Shown here one piece after another: positions 14,640 to 23,998 of a DNA stretch of 64,000 bases. Source of the stretch: Pseudoalteromonas sp. P1-9 (GTDB taxonomy: Bacteria > Pseudomonadota > Gammaproteobacteria > Enterobacterales > Alteromonadaceae); the NCBI RefSeq assembly GCF_001399975.1, contig NZ_LKBD01000002.1:62001-126000 (forward strand). The letters are read 5' to 3'. How positions within the stretch are numbered: the first letter of the stretch is position 1; each line of letters begins with the position of its first letter. Below the pieces are notes generated by a model. That model saw nothing but the letters and a program-made list of their open reading frames with translations, was not told the origin of the DNA and did not search any database. Both the position numbers and the translations under genes were made by a program.

Positions 14640-16973
14640 CTACGAGATCTCTTTAGCTAAGACCTGCATGTTGAGCGAACTTGTTTTAAGCCCAGCTCTA
14701 TCGAAGCGGTAGCGCATATAGGCTGATATATCATCCTCGTGAGAGGATACTATTAACTGACAATGCTTGAGTTCACATCGAAGTAAGTCAGTCAACGAAG
14801 CAACGTTGATTTCATCCAATGATTGCGATGGATCATCAATCAAAATAAGTGGCACTTTGGCATAGACCTTGTTGAGTGATAGAAAGAAGGCAAGACTAAG
14901 TGCACACACTTGGCCTGAACTCATTGACATGACTGCATCATGTTCTGATTTCTCAGCTGTAAGAAACCTTAACTGCGTACCTTCACGGCTCTCGATAAAC
15001 AGACCTAAACCACGCTGATAGTTTTGAATTAGTCGGCCACTGTAGATATGAAAAATGAGCTCGATTGCAGAAATTGTCTGGTCTGTATAATTCTTTTCTG
15101 TTTCCTTTAATGTGTCGCGGAGTTTTTTGATCTTATGTTGTGCTTTTTGAGCAGCTAGAGTTTCTTTCTCTATAAGTTTAAGATCAGCAATACAGGTTTG
15201 AAGCCTCGCATTTTGAGCCTCATTCGCTTTAAGCGATATGTACCGCTCTTTGTTCCTAAGTTCTTCAATTGTAACTATATAGAAATCCTCTAGATCTTTG
15301 AATGCACCTGTAACGGTTTCTCGCCAATCCTCAGGTAGTGAAAGAGCATCAGATTCAACCTGCTTTTTATTGCTTAGTAAATCTTTAAGTTTTTTATGTC
15401 TCTCATCTATTACAACATCAATTTCCGTGAACGAGTCTGTAAAATGAATATTTTCAGTTTGAAGCTTCTCTTGCAACTTGGTTATAGCTGGGAGCCGTAG
15501 TCTAATTTTGTTCAGCGCTTCATAAAGACTTGATTCAAATGATGATGTGAGAACTTTCAAGTCATCTTGTGCATGTTTGTCAATGGAATTTAGCTCTTCG
15601 TTCATTCTAGCTATAAGTTTAACAAGCTCTCTACCCTCTTGACCAAGTGCATCAGAAATCTTCTTCGTCTTCACTTCAATGGCTTTTACCATTGATTCGT
15701 GTTCATTCCAATCTGCACCACAAAGAGGACATAATGGGTCGTCGGGATAGGATTTTTTATGCTCTTCAAGCAACTGCGCTTTCAAGCGTTCTAATTCGAC
15801 AACTACTGTCGCATTGGCACTGCTTTTTTCTTGTAACTTGTTTCGAGATTCAATTTGTAATTCAAACCATTTTAGGCGCCCTTCTTCCCAGTGTGGTAAT
15901 TTTCTAGCTTCGTCAATACTAATGACTTTAGCACCTCGTTTGATAATACTCACAACTTGGTTTAATTCATCGATTCCCTTTTTAATTCCTTCAAGCCAAG
16001 TAAGTTTGTCAAGATCTTTCCCGAATTGAGCCAAGCTTCTTAGTGACTCCTCGTTTCGGGCAATGTCAGCGTCGATGGTATCATTGTAAACCCTAGTTTT
16101 TATCGTTGTCTTAAGTGGTAAAAGGGCAATTATCTTACTAACTGATTTCTGATAAGCTGCATGGTTTTCTGCTGAATAAGTTGGGAACAGCACTTCACTA
16201 TCCCATAATGGTTGGACATCAGTTGTCGAAAGTTTTTTGTACTCGAAGCTACCATCTATTAGCTGCAATCCTTCTCTTAATTTGCCTATTTCTTCTTCAA
16301 GTGATGCCTTTTCAGCCATTCGCTCAGGACTTTTGATGTACTTTGTAAACTTACTGTATAAAGTATTGCAGCTATCAATCTCCGCCTCGATATCACTGAT
16401 GTTAAAGAGATTCCCTAGTTTATCCTTACGTTCGTCAACGCGAGTGTGTAAAAGTCGGTTTTGACCTTGCTCCAGATAGTTAAGAAAGGCGAAGTTTTCC
16501 CTGAAGTTTTTACCGAAAGCTTCATCAAGGAAGGTGTTATCACGCAGATTTTTATTGGTAAAATCAAATGATTCAAATTCTGGCAGCTCATAAAGTTTAA
16601 AGTTTTCGTATTTGTCAGCACGATTATTTGATGGTTTTTTGAACATATCGACTGGACAATGTCTAGCTAAAACTAGTTTGCGATCATCATCAATGAATTC
16701 AATTTTAATGCAGAGGTCGTTATCGCCTGAACGACTATTCCAGAAGAGATTATCCGAGTAGTCTCTCTTTTGTTTGGTTAATAAAGTTTTGAATAGGTTT
16801 TGTATTCTATTGATCTGACCCGTGAGCAGCAGTTCAATTGCATCGAAGATGCTAGTTTTACCATAACCGTTTGGACCGTCTAGAGTTAGCAAGGAATACT
16901 CGCCAAGATCCAAATAAATATGTTTGAATGCTTTGAAGCTGGAGACTTCAATCTTGGATATTTGCCAATTCAT
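14640..16973 (-). CDS. ABC-3C system ABC ATPase (SMC/RecF-like, 777 aa)
   Basis: The N-terminal ATPase half has SSFKAFKHIYLDLG..LTLDGPNGYGKTSIFDAIELLLTG (Walker A GPNGYGKT). A long coiled-coil middle carries a zinc-hook-like CPLC. The C-terminal half has the ABC signature MSSGQVCALSLAFFLSL and Walker B VPLILIDDPSQSLDE. This is the SMC/Rad50-like head-coil-hook-coil-head plan. It is the last gene of a three-gene operon, overlapping the middle component by 26 bases. The layout matches ABC-three-component (ABC-3C) conflict systems, where the ATPase senses or moves along nucleic acid and licenses the effector. Confidence 0.85.
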   Translation of the reverse strand: MNWQISKIEVSSFKAFKHIYLDLGEYSLLTLDGPNGYGKTSIFDAIELLLTGQINRIQNLFKTLLTKQKRDYSDNLFWNSRSGDNDLCIKIEFIDDDRKLVLARHCPVDMFKKPSNNRADKYENFKLYELPEFESFDFTNKNLRDNTFLDEAFGKNFRENFAFLNYLEQGQNRLLHTRVDERKDKLGNLFNISDIEAEIDSCNTLYSKFTKYIKSPERMAEKASLEEEIGKLREGLQLIDGSFEYKKLSTTDVQPLWDSEVLFPTYSAENHAAYQKSVSKIIALLPLKTTIKTRVYNDTIDADIARNEESLRSLAQFGKDLDKLTWLEGIKKGIDELNQVVSIIKRGAKVISIDEARKLPHWEEGRLKWFELQIESRNKLQEKSSANATVVVELERLKAQLLEEHKKSYPDDPLCPLCGADWNEHESMVKAIEVKTKKISDALGQEGRELVKLIARMNEELNSIDKHAQDDLKVLTSSFESSLYEALNKIRLRLPAITKLQEKLQTENIHFTDSFTEIDVVIDERHKKLKDLLSNKKQVESDALSLPEDWRETVTGAFKDLEDFYIVTIEELRNKERYISLKANEAQNARLQTCIADLKLIEKETLAAQKAQHKIKKLRDTLKETEKNYTDQTISAIELIFHIYSGRLIQNYQRGLGLFIESREGTQLRFLTAEKSEHDAVMSMSSGQVCALSLAFFLSLNKVYAKVPLILIDDPSQSLDEINVASLTDLLRCELKHCQLIVSSHEDDISAYMRYRFDRAGLKTSSLNMQVLAKEIS

Positions 16974-17613
16974 TTTTAATCATTTCCTTTACCATTTCGT
17001 CGACGTTTTTGTTAGTTATTTGCTTAATAGTCGAATAAGTATCTTCCAGACCAGCTTCTGCAACAGCCTCCGCAGCTTGCAACCTTAAGGACACAAGGTT
17101 GCCTTGATGGTTAGGTAGTTCCAAGAAAGGAAGCTTAATAAAGGTCTTCGCTGCAAAGCTGTATTGTGAAGCTACAAGAGGGTTTTCTTTGTAATCAATG
17201 AATTCCTTTTTGTCAGCAATCACGGCTACTAATTTGTCGTAGGTAAAATCAGTAAGGGCGGTTTCTTCTGCAATGCTGTAATAGAGAACATACTTTTTAT
17301 AGAAATGCGGATCTTCCTCGATTGCGAAGATTTCTTCTTCATGATCCTTGAACTCAGCCAGAACGCTAAGTCGATAAATGCAAATCAAGTCGCAGTTTTT
17401 CTTAAAGCTTGGGTTTCTGAGAAACTCTTCAGGAACAAGGTGATTGATTCGATTATTCAACTCAGCAGGATCAGGAAGGTCATCTATGATGTTTACTACT
17501 GCAAATCTAATGGCTGATCCAGAATTACGAATATAAAAACTTGTAGTTTCCAATTCATGCGTTCTCGCAAAGCCATGAGCAATAAGTGCTTCATCAATGA
17601 GTTGCTTTATCAT
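16948..17613 (-). CDS. ABC-3C system middle component (221 aa)
   Basis: This is a small alpha/beta soluble protein encoded between the effector and the ABC ATPase, overlapping both (20 and 26 bases). It starts MIKQLIDEALIAHGFARTHE, contains LYYSIAEETALTD and LPFLELPNHQGNLVSLRLQAAEAVAEAG, and ends in a helix. Size, position and overlaps agree with the middle component (MC) of ABC-3C systems, thought to couple the ATPase to the effector. Assignment rests mainly on context. Confidence 0.65.
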   Translation of the reverse strand: MIKQLIDEALIAHGFARTHELETTSFYIRNSGSAIRFAVVNIIDDLPDPAELNNRINHLVPEEFLRNPSFKKNCDLICIYRLSVLAEFKDHEEEIFAIEEDPHFYKKYVLYYSIAEETALTDFTYDKLVAVIADKKEFIDYKENPLVASQYSFAAKTFIKLPFLELPNHQGNLVSLRLQAAEAVAEAGLEDTYSTIKQITNKNVDEMVKEMIKNELANIQD

Positions 17614-18838
17614 TCAGTCGCCCCTCCGCGTCGTCTTTTGTTAATACGCTAATGCATAGCGACTTAGTAATGTTGCTTTCAAGCTTTTCAGTGGCCAACT
17701 TGTCGTCAAAGTCATCCGAGTTTGTGAATTTTGTATCAAAAGTAAAGGAAGCTTCCGCTTTGCTGGCAATTAGATGGTTGTACTCAAAAAGTAGTTTCAG
17801 TAGATCCCCGTTGTTTTTCATTTCATAGCTCATGTCTGACTCACACTCTTCACTTTCATCTATGTCTAACGCTGTTGGAACGTAGAACCTATTTTCGCTA
17901 TCGAGATAATGAGGAAGGTGGTTGAATGTAGGCTCGACTGAGATATCCTGAATCAGCTTAGTGTAGCGCCTGATATCATTCTTCTGAATGTCCTGAAACC
18001 GCTCAGATGGCTTCATCATCTGACATAAGTTTTTCAATTCATTGGTATGAGTTTTACGTATGTGATCACACAGGAGCCTAGCTCTTTCATAGGTGGCGTC
18101 ACTCATTTTAGGTAACGTCTGATCTAGTCTTTCTTCTAGGTAGGTTAGAAGCCTTGCTTTCAGGTCAACGGCATAATAATCGCGATTTTGATAGGGATTT
18201 TGAGTCAACAAATCCGAGAGAATTTCAGTGGCATTGACGCGGCCATCGTATGCAGCTTGATTTTCTGATAAGCCATTCTCTTGATTTAATTTGTGGTTGT
18301 ATACCGCCTTGGTACTTATCTTTTCTGAGAGTAAACAATAGTTAAAGTTAATAAGATTATCACTGACAGCGATAGACCGCTTCTCGCATATTTTTTTTAT
18401 TAGTGCTTTGGTCAGTCCTTCAATTTCACCCAGACCACAATGGAAGTTATCTCCGTAGCCGTAGAATTTCACTGTTTCCCCGTTACTACCGATGTAATCA
18501 TCTGTATTTTCTAGCGGTACTGATACATGAAAGTACCGCGAAGTCCCCTTAACTTTGTCGTACTCTATTAAAGAGGATTGCTCCAAAGCCTTAGTATAGC
18601 CACTACGATATTTACTAATCTTGGCTTTAACTTGATGAGCAGAAAGCAGCTTCGTTCCTTTATAAATAGCGAAATCGTCACTACTGTCTAACTGAAGTTC
18701 AAAGTCTTCTTCGCCATCGTTAATAAGTTTAAGCGAATGATATAGAGCAACTTTTCCTTGATAAACAAAGCCGCTCCAAGACGATATAGCACTGGCTGGA
18801 TATGTTTCAATTTCTTGACTCACTCGAACTCCTTTCAC
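17594..18838 (-). CDS. ABC-3C system effector: nuclease-like N-terminal domain plus C-terminal component (414 aa)
   Basis: The N-terminal 190 residues show SSWSGFVYQGKVALYHSL, then LQLDSSDDFAIYKG..LLSAHQVKAK. This resembles the restriction-endonuclease-fold (DUF4297-type) domains fused to ABC-3C C-terminal domains, with Asp and Q-x-K in the places of the usual D..(E/Q)xK active site. The remaining part is helical and ends in a conserved-looking SKAEASFTFDTKF region. It is the first gene of the three-gene operon. The likely action is cleavage of invading or host nucleic acid when the ATPase is triggered. Start is ATG 18838; the AAGGAGT before the second in-frame start region is also usable. 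Confidence 0.7.
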   Translation of the reverse strand: MKGVRVSQEIETYPASAISSWSGFVYQGKVALYHSLKLINDGEEDFELQLDSSDDFAIYKGTKLLSAHQVKAKISKYRSGYTKALEQSSLIEYDKVKGTSRYFHVSVPLENTDDYIGSNGETVKFYGYGDNFHCGLGEIEGLTKALIKKICEKRSIAVSDNLINFNYCLLSEKISTKAVYNHKLNQENGLSENQAAYDGRVNATEILSDLLTQNPYQNRDYYAVDLKARLLTYLEERLDQTLPKMSDATYERARLLCDHIRKTHTNELKNLCQMMKPSERFQDIQKNDIRRYTKLIQDISVEPTFNHLPHYLDSENRFYVPTALDIDESEECESDMSYEMKNNGDLLKLLFEYNHLIASKAEASFTFDTKFTNSDDFDDKLATEKLESNITKSLCISVLTKDDAEGRLNDKATH

Positions 18839-18963
18839 CGTTAGTGAGCTTCAACATGGTGCACGTATCTTACTGTATTTAAAAATATTTGAGTAGTTAT
18901 TCGAGTTATTTAAGTCCAATATTGATTAAGGGGACTATCCCTTTTTTTACTTCTAGTAACGAA

Positions 18964-20742
18964 CTAATTTGATCTAATGTTAAACATATCCACCACCTCA
19001 ACCAGATTCTTAATGCTGGTCGCCTTATGGGTATAGTTGCTAGTGATACCAAACGAGCTGATCTCATGCCCTACAACCTGTTGAAGGTTATTTACTGGCA
19101 CACCATCATTCATCAACTTAGTAATGAAGGTGTGGCGGAAACTGTGGAACGAGCGTTTATGACCTAGTTCATTGAAGGTTGGTACACCAATGGATTCCAT
19201 TAGCCTAGGCATCCAACCTGTTACACGTACTGACTTATCTAATTCTTCAAATACCTTTTCACCACATGCAGCCACATACTCAATAAAACCATCAGCCTTC
19301 AAAGATTTGTGTATTGGGATCTTACGTTTGGCATTTTCGGTTTTTAACTTCTGATCTTTGTGTTCGTCGGTGATGAGTAAGTAATGGCGTTTGGTTTCTT
19401 CATCAAAACGAATATCTGACTTCCTCAACTGCACCAGCTCACCTAAACGTGCCCCCGTGTAGATTCCTAGCTGAATAATCCACTTCTTCCAAGGATTGCG
19501 TTCCGCCTTGGCAGCATTGAGGAACTGACCAAGCTCCATATCTGAAAAAGCCCCTCGGGTATTTGAAGAAAAGTCGCGTTTGATTGAGCAAGGTGACACA
19601 CTGATATAGTCCACCGTGTCTTTCTTAGCGTAAGCAAATATGCTTTGCAGCCACTTATAGTAACCTTGCACCGACTTAGCCGAAATAACGTCTTCTTCAG
19701 GTACCTCACAATCCAATCGCTCCTGCCAAGTCATTTTGTTGTAAGGTGCAATGTTCATACGGGGCAGCTCAAAACACCTATCAATAAACCGCCCTATATC
19801 CTTAGGCTTGTATTGGTCGATAGGCTTATCATCCATCAATAGCTGCCAAACTGTGTAGAACCGTTCATAGTCAGCTTGGATTTTCTCGGTGAGTTTTTCC
19901 TTCTTAATTTTAAATTCAAGGAATTCGGTATAAACCTCAGAAAAAAGTGGGCCTGTAGGCTCATTATCCACATCAGCAATCGGCTTATGAACCATAGGCT
20001 CAAAAGTACTGGCTAGTAAGCCTTGAGCTTCTCGCTCGCCTAGGAAATCTTCATTAAAAATGGACGCTAATAACTCATCTCTAACGGCATTACTGGTCTT
20101 GAGCTTACTCAATAGAACTCGGTAGGGTAGGCTTTTTGGCTCAATAGCATAACCATGTTCTGCCAGCAGTTCATTTGCCTGTTGCAATAACCCGTCACCT
20201 TCCGACTGATTGCCCTCAATTCTTGTAAACAGCTTTATCACCGAGGACATTGACTCTAGGAAAGACCACCTCTCACCTTCAGGCAAACCTTTAATAATCT
20301 CAGCAAATCGATTTACCCGCTCTTCATTAGAATCAGTATCCGCCATGTGGATAAACAACTCTTTGAATCTGCTATCCAGCTCCAGTATCGATTTATCACC
20401 CAAGGCATTAACAGCATGGCCACCATCGCTAAAGCCCTGCTCTAGCTTGGCTATCAATGGATCTATATCGGCTATGGTTAACTGCTTTTGCATGGCATTT
20501 TTTATCTGGTTTAGCTGTTGGCTTATTAAGCTAGTGTCTAACGTCCTTGAATGAATGACAAGCCCTTTTAGCTGTGAAATTAATGGCTTGAGGCGTTCCA
20601 TCAATATCAAGGCCACCTCTAGTTTGTGTGTCCTAAGGCACATCCTTATTTCCCTCATTCCAAGGCGCTTAGGTATTTTAACCCGAAGGTAATAAGTGGC
20701 CTTACGGCGATATAAATATTGGCAACCAACTACGGACTGCAT
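18964..20742 (-). CDS. Tyrosine recombinase (element integrase, 592 aa)
   Basis: The C-terminal catalytic domain shows the full set: GARLGELVQLRKSDI (Arg I), HSFRHTFITKLM (His-x-x-Arg II), QQVVGHE (His/Trp position) and the nucleophile Tyr in SNYTHK. The N-terminus (YLYRRKATYYLRVKIPKRL) is the DUF6538-type arm-binding region seen in large phage-like integrases. ATG 20742 is chosen over the TTG at 20760 because GAGGTG stands four bases before it. The gene lies at the right end of the element, next to attR, and is transcribed inward. It should catalyse integration at and excision from the rnpB 3' end. Confidence 0.95.
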   Translation of the reverse strand: MQSVVGCQYLYRRKATYYLRVKIPKRLGMREIRMCLRTHKLEVALILMERLKPLISQLKGLVIHSRTLDTSLISQQLNQIKNAMQKQLTIADIDPLIAKLEQGFSDGGHAVNALGDKSILELDSRFKELFIHMADTDSNEERVNRFAEIIKGLPEGERWSFLESMSSVIKLFTRIEGNQSEGDGLLQQANELLAEHGYAIEPKSLPYRVLLSKLKTSNAVRDELLASIFNEDFLGEREAQGLLASTFEPMVHKPIADVDNEPTGPLFSEVYTEFLEFKIKKEKLTEKIQADYERFYTVWQLLMDDKPIDQYKPKDIGRFIDRCFELPRMNIAPYNKMTWQERLDCEVPEEDVISAKSVQGYYKWLQSIFAYAKKDTVDYISVSPCSIKRDFSSNTRGAFSDMELGQFLNAAKAERNPWKKWIIQLGIYTGARLGELVQLRKSDIRFDEETKRHYLLITDEHKDQKLKTENAKRKIPIHKSLKADGFIEYVAACGEKVFEELDKSVRVTGWMPRLMESIGVPTFNELGHKRSFHSFRHTFITKLMNDGVPVNNLQQVVGHEISSFGITSNYTHKATSIKNLVEVVDMFNIRSN

Positions 20743-21010
20743 ATTCACCTCACTAACCAATACAAATTAAAGCACCGTGTACCAAAGCCATGTACCACGA
20801 AATTGTGCTTTTGAAGTTTAAAATCAAACTGTTAGTGAAAAGTGTATCAGGCGAAAAGAAGTACCTAAATCAATACCTTAGGAATTTATAACGTGTTAAA
20901 TTTTGTCTTGTGAATTGAGTTTTGAAGCTGCGAGCCGTGTACCAAAGGGTACATGGAAATGTGATTTGATACTGGATAATTTTAGCGAACCGCTTGATCT
21001 ACATAAGCAA
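20743..21010. promoter_or_regulatory. Integrase upstream region with arm-type repeats and right-end hairpin
   Basis: Two copies of CCGTGTACCAAAG occur, at about 20775-20787 and 20935-20947, the second followed by GGTACATGG. These repeat the motif found at 339-367. ATTTTAGCGAACCGCTTGAT (20979-20998) is the left arm of a large hairpin that closes at 21011-21029. The stretch likely combines the integrase promoter with recombinase-binding sites. Confidence 0.55.
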
Positions 21011-21029
21011 ATCAAGCGGTTACTAAAAT

Positions 21030-21042
<13 letters not shown>
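21011..21042. repeat. attR: right 32-bp direct repeat of the element
   Basis: It is identical to 413-444. It covers the last bases of rnpB (minus strand) and one arm of the hairpin that follows rnpB, so integration rebuilds the rnpB 3' end. Confidence 0.85.
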
Positions 21043-21405
<363 letters not shown>

Positions 21406-21413
21406 AGGGCGCC

Positions 21414-21419
21414 ATTATA
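21414..21419 (-). promoter_or_regulatory. -10 box of rnpB with GC-rich discriminator
   Basis: TATAAT on the minus strand is followed by GGCGCCC before the predicted start, the GC-rich discriminator typical of stringently controlled stable RNA promoters. No good -35 match was found 16-18 bases upstream. Confidence 0.7.
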
Positions 21420-21478
21420 CGGATTTTAACGTCTGCGGCTAGTTTTATTAGCGCCCCCGCAAAACCATTCATCTTAGA

Positions 21479-22978
21479 TCAAAGAAACTGCGGCGATTTT
21501 AAAACTAGTTCAACACGTCTATTTTGCTGCATATTCGACTCGGTATCGTTTGCTGCTTTTGGCGCAACCGGGCCTACACCTACAGGCGTCAAACGTTGCT
21601 TATCAATTTTGTAGTTTGATATCAGCGTATTAACCACCTCTGCAGCACGGCGTTTAGACAAATCATGATTGTAACCATATTGTCCTTTGTTATCTGTGTG
21701 TCCCACCACATATAAAGATACTTGCTTCGAGTTTTTCAAAAAGTCTGCAATTTCTGCTAGTTGCTTATCCGAACTAGCTTTTAGTGTGTGCTTATCAAAA
21801 TCAAATTCGATGCCATACAAAGACACGCTGCCTGTCGCTTGAATTTGCTTGCTTAGGGTATCGCTATCAATATTAAGTGCAACTTGGCTCATTGCACGTT
21901 CTTCAATAATATCAACCACCATGTCTACATTAAATTGAGCGCGTTTTTGAGTGCTATACATGGTTATGTAAATCTTACCTTGAGGTGTTACTTTTTCAGC
22001 ACTGAATAAATAGTAATGACTCTCGCGGGTTATATTATAAATGTCTGAACGGTGATTCTTGGCATGAATTGTTTTTTCAAGGTTATCGCGAAGAATATAG
22101 TTACCACAATCTGCTGCACTGCACTCATAAATTAAATTGAACCCTGCTTTTTGTAATGCATTAATGTAATTCTGATGCACTGCGTAGGGGCCAACATTTT
22201 TGTCGATACTGTAGTTAATCGTAGTAATTTTACCGCTTACTTTTTTAGTCGGTATCGATTTTTTATACGGGCCAATTATTAAAGGGTAAGACTCGAAATC
22301 ATTAACCGCTGAATGAATAATATAACTGCCAGGGAAGCGCTCTATCATTGGGTGGTCAGTACTACCTTTGGCATCTTTTTTTGGCGCTTTTAAATTCGAA
22401 AAATCAAGCGGTTGCATTTCAAAATTGCTATCAATAGATATACCAATATCTGGCATTTTCGTTTCAACAATCTGCTCATAGGCATACTTTAATGCATCTC
22501 GATAATCATTTTGTGCAAACACTTGTATCGCTTGACGACTACCCTCCTCTCCTTTTATCGCAGAAAGATAACCAAAGCGACTTTTTCTAACATTTGAATA
22601 ACCCACTTGGTAAATATTGTTATAGCGAAAGCTATTTTCAACGGTTTTCCGGTAAGGTTTTGTACTGCAATCTGTGAGGCATTTTGTGGCAATCGTAAAA
22701 CCGTCTGCAATTAGGTTATTTGCTAATTCTTCAAGGTAATGCGAGTAACTGATGCTAGGCTGATTTTTTTGTTCTTGAACATAAGACTTATATTGACCTG
22801 TAATTTCAACGGATTTTTTACCTTCATTGTCCATCATTATTACAGTAGGCACGTACGCATATTGCGCACTGCTAAGAGTTTTGGCGCTATCGTTTTTTGC
22901 CACGGCTAAGCCATCTGAGCTGGCCATTGCCACCAATGGTAAGAGTGCGCATGAATATGCGAGTGCTTTTTTAAACAT
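21479..22978 (-). CDS. OmpA-family outer-membrane-associated protein with DUF4892-like region
   Basis: This 499-residue protein has a cleavable signal peptide (MFKKALAYSCALLPLVAMASS). A large periplasmic part includes an ERFPGSYIIHSAVNDFESYPL stretch like DUF4892 domains. The C-terminal OmpA domain has YGIEFDFDKHTLKASSD and YVVGHTDNKGQYGYN..LSKRRAAEV motifs that bind peptidoglycan. It probably tethers the envelope to the cell wall. It begins with a regular signal peptide after an AGGAAG site. It is monocistronic, between rnpB and rsmI. Confidence 0.85.
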   Translation of the reverse strand: MFKKALAYSCALLPLVAMASSDGLAVAKNDSAKTLSSAQYAYVPTVIMMDNEGKKSVEITGQYKSYVQEQKNQPSISYSHYLEELANNLIADGFTIATKCLTDCSTKPYRKTVENSFRYNNIYQVGYSNVRKSRFGYLSAIKGEEGSRQAIQVFAQNDYRDALKYAYEQIVETKMPDIGISIDSNFEMQPLDFSNLKAPKKDAKGSTDHPMIERFPGSYIIHSAVNDFESYPLIIGPYKKSIPTKKVSGKITTINYSIDKNVGPYAVHQNYINALQKAGFNLIYECSAADCGNYILRDNLEKTIHAKNHRSDIYNITRESHYYLFSAEKVTPQGKIYITMYSTQKRAQFNVDMVVDIIEERAMSQVALNIDSDTLSKQIQATGSVSLYGIEFDFDKHTLKASSDKQLAEIADFLKNSKQVSLYVVGHTDNKGQYGYNHDLSKRRAAEVVNTLISNYKIDKQRLTPVGVGPVAPKAANDTESNMQQNRRVELVLKSPQFL

Positions 22979-23053
22979 CTATCTTCCTTAATCTATTGCT
23001 GTTTAATATTTAAAAGCGCACGGTTAATGCGCTTTACATGTGAATATGTGTTT

Positions 23054-23935
23054 TTACTCCAGTTCGAGCATTGCTTTATACAGCGCGTTTTTCTTTAAAT
23101 CTAAATAGTCTGCGGCAATACCACAAGCCTTTTTCAGTGGCATTTCTGCTTGTAGCAATTGAATCAGTTTTATCGCCTCAGGTGATATTGCATTTTTATC
23201 CGCTTGTTTTCCAGGCAACATTAACACAATTTCACCTTTCTGCCGTGCAGTGTCTTCCGTTAAGAAATCGATTAACTCCACCACTGTGCCACTAAAAAAA
23301 GTTTCAAAGCTCTTCGTTAACTCTTTTGCCAACACCACTTTTTGCTCATCACCAAGCGCTATTTTTAAGTCATCTAAGCTAGCCATAATACGGTGTGTAC
23401 TTTCGTACATAATGCTAGTCATGCCTGAATTGTGAGCATCAATAAAGAACTCTTGGCGCGCTTTGCTTTTAGCTGGTGTAAAACCAATAAATTGAAAACG
23501 ATCTGTCGCTAGGCCAGAACATGAAACCGCAGCAATTGCAGCACATGCTCCTGGAATTGGGCTTACTTTTGCGCCTTTTTCACGACATAAATTAACCACG
23601 GCATAACCAGGGTCGCTAATTAGCGGTGTACCTGCATCTGATACAAGCGCCACATTTAACCCTTGCTCCAACCAATCGAGTAGCTCGCTCGCTTTTTGCT
23701 TTTCATTATGATCATGTACCGCAATCACTTTTGCTTTAATTGAAAAGTGGCTTAATAGCTTATTGGTATGGCGCGTGTCTTCTGCTGCAATAATATCAAC
23801 GCTTGATAAAACACTCAGTGCACGTTGCGTAATATCCTCTAAATTACCAATGGGTGTTGCTACTACAAATAACTGCCCTTTAGCGCTTTGATGATTTGAT
23901 GTTCCTAAATCGGTTGGTTTCTGGCTATTTGCCAT
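23054..23935 (-). CDS. rsmI: 16S rRNA (cytidine-1402 2'-O)-methyltransferase
   Basis: The protein has 293 residues and the tetrapyrrole-methylase fold: LFVVATPIGNLEDIT at the start, AAEDTRHTNKLL, VSDAGTPLISDPGY (SAM site), PIPGACAAIAA and MYESTHRI. It methylates the ribose of C1402 in the decoding centre of 16S rRNA using SAM. It is divergent from lpoA, the usual gammaproteobacterial arrangement. It starts ATG 23935 after GGAGAG. Confidence 0.95.
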   Translation of the reverse strand: MANSQKPTDLGTSNHQSAKGQLFVVATPIGNLEDITQRALSVLSSVDIIAAEDTRHTNKLLSHFSIKAKVIAVHDHNEKQKASELLDWLEQGLNVALVSDAGTPLISDPGYAVVNLCREKGAKVSPIPGACAAIAAVSCSGLATDRFQFIGFTPAKSKARQEFFIDAHNSGMTSIMYESTHRIMASLDDLKIALGDEQKVVLAKELTKSFETFFSGTVVELIDFLTEDTARQKGEIVLMLPGKQADKNAISPEAIKLIQLLQAEMPLKKACGIAADYLDLKKNALYKAMLELE

Positions 23936-23998
23936 TGAGCTCTCCTACAACAGTTTGTAATATATGACCTAATTGGATAGAAAAATACTGAGATCAGC

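Noticed and set aside
14640..16973. RecN, RecF or SbcC repair protein
   Set aside because: The ATPase is SMC-like, but it overlaps two accessory genes in an ABC-3C layout and sits inside a mobile element, unlike host repair genes.
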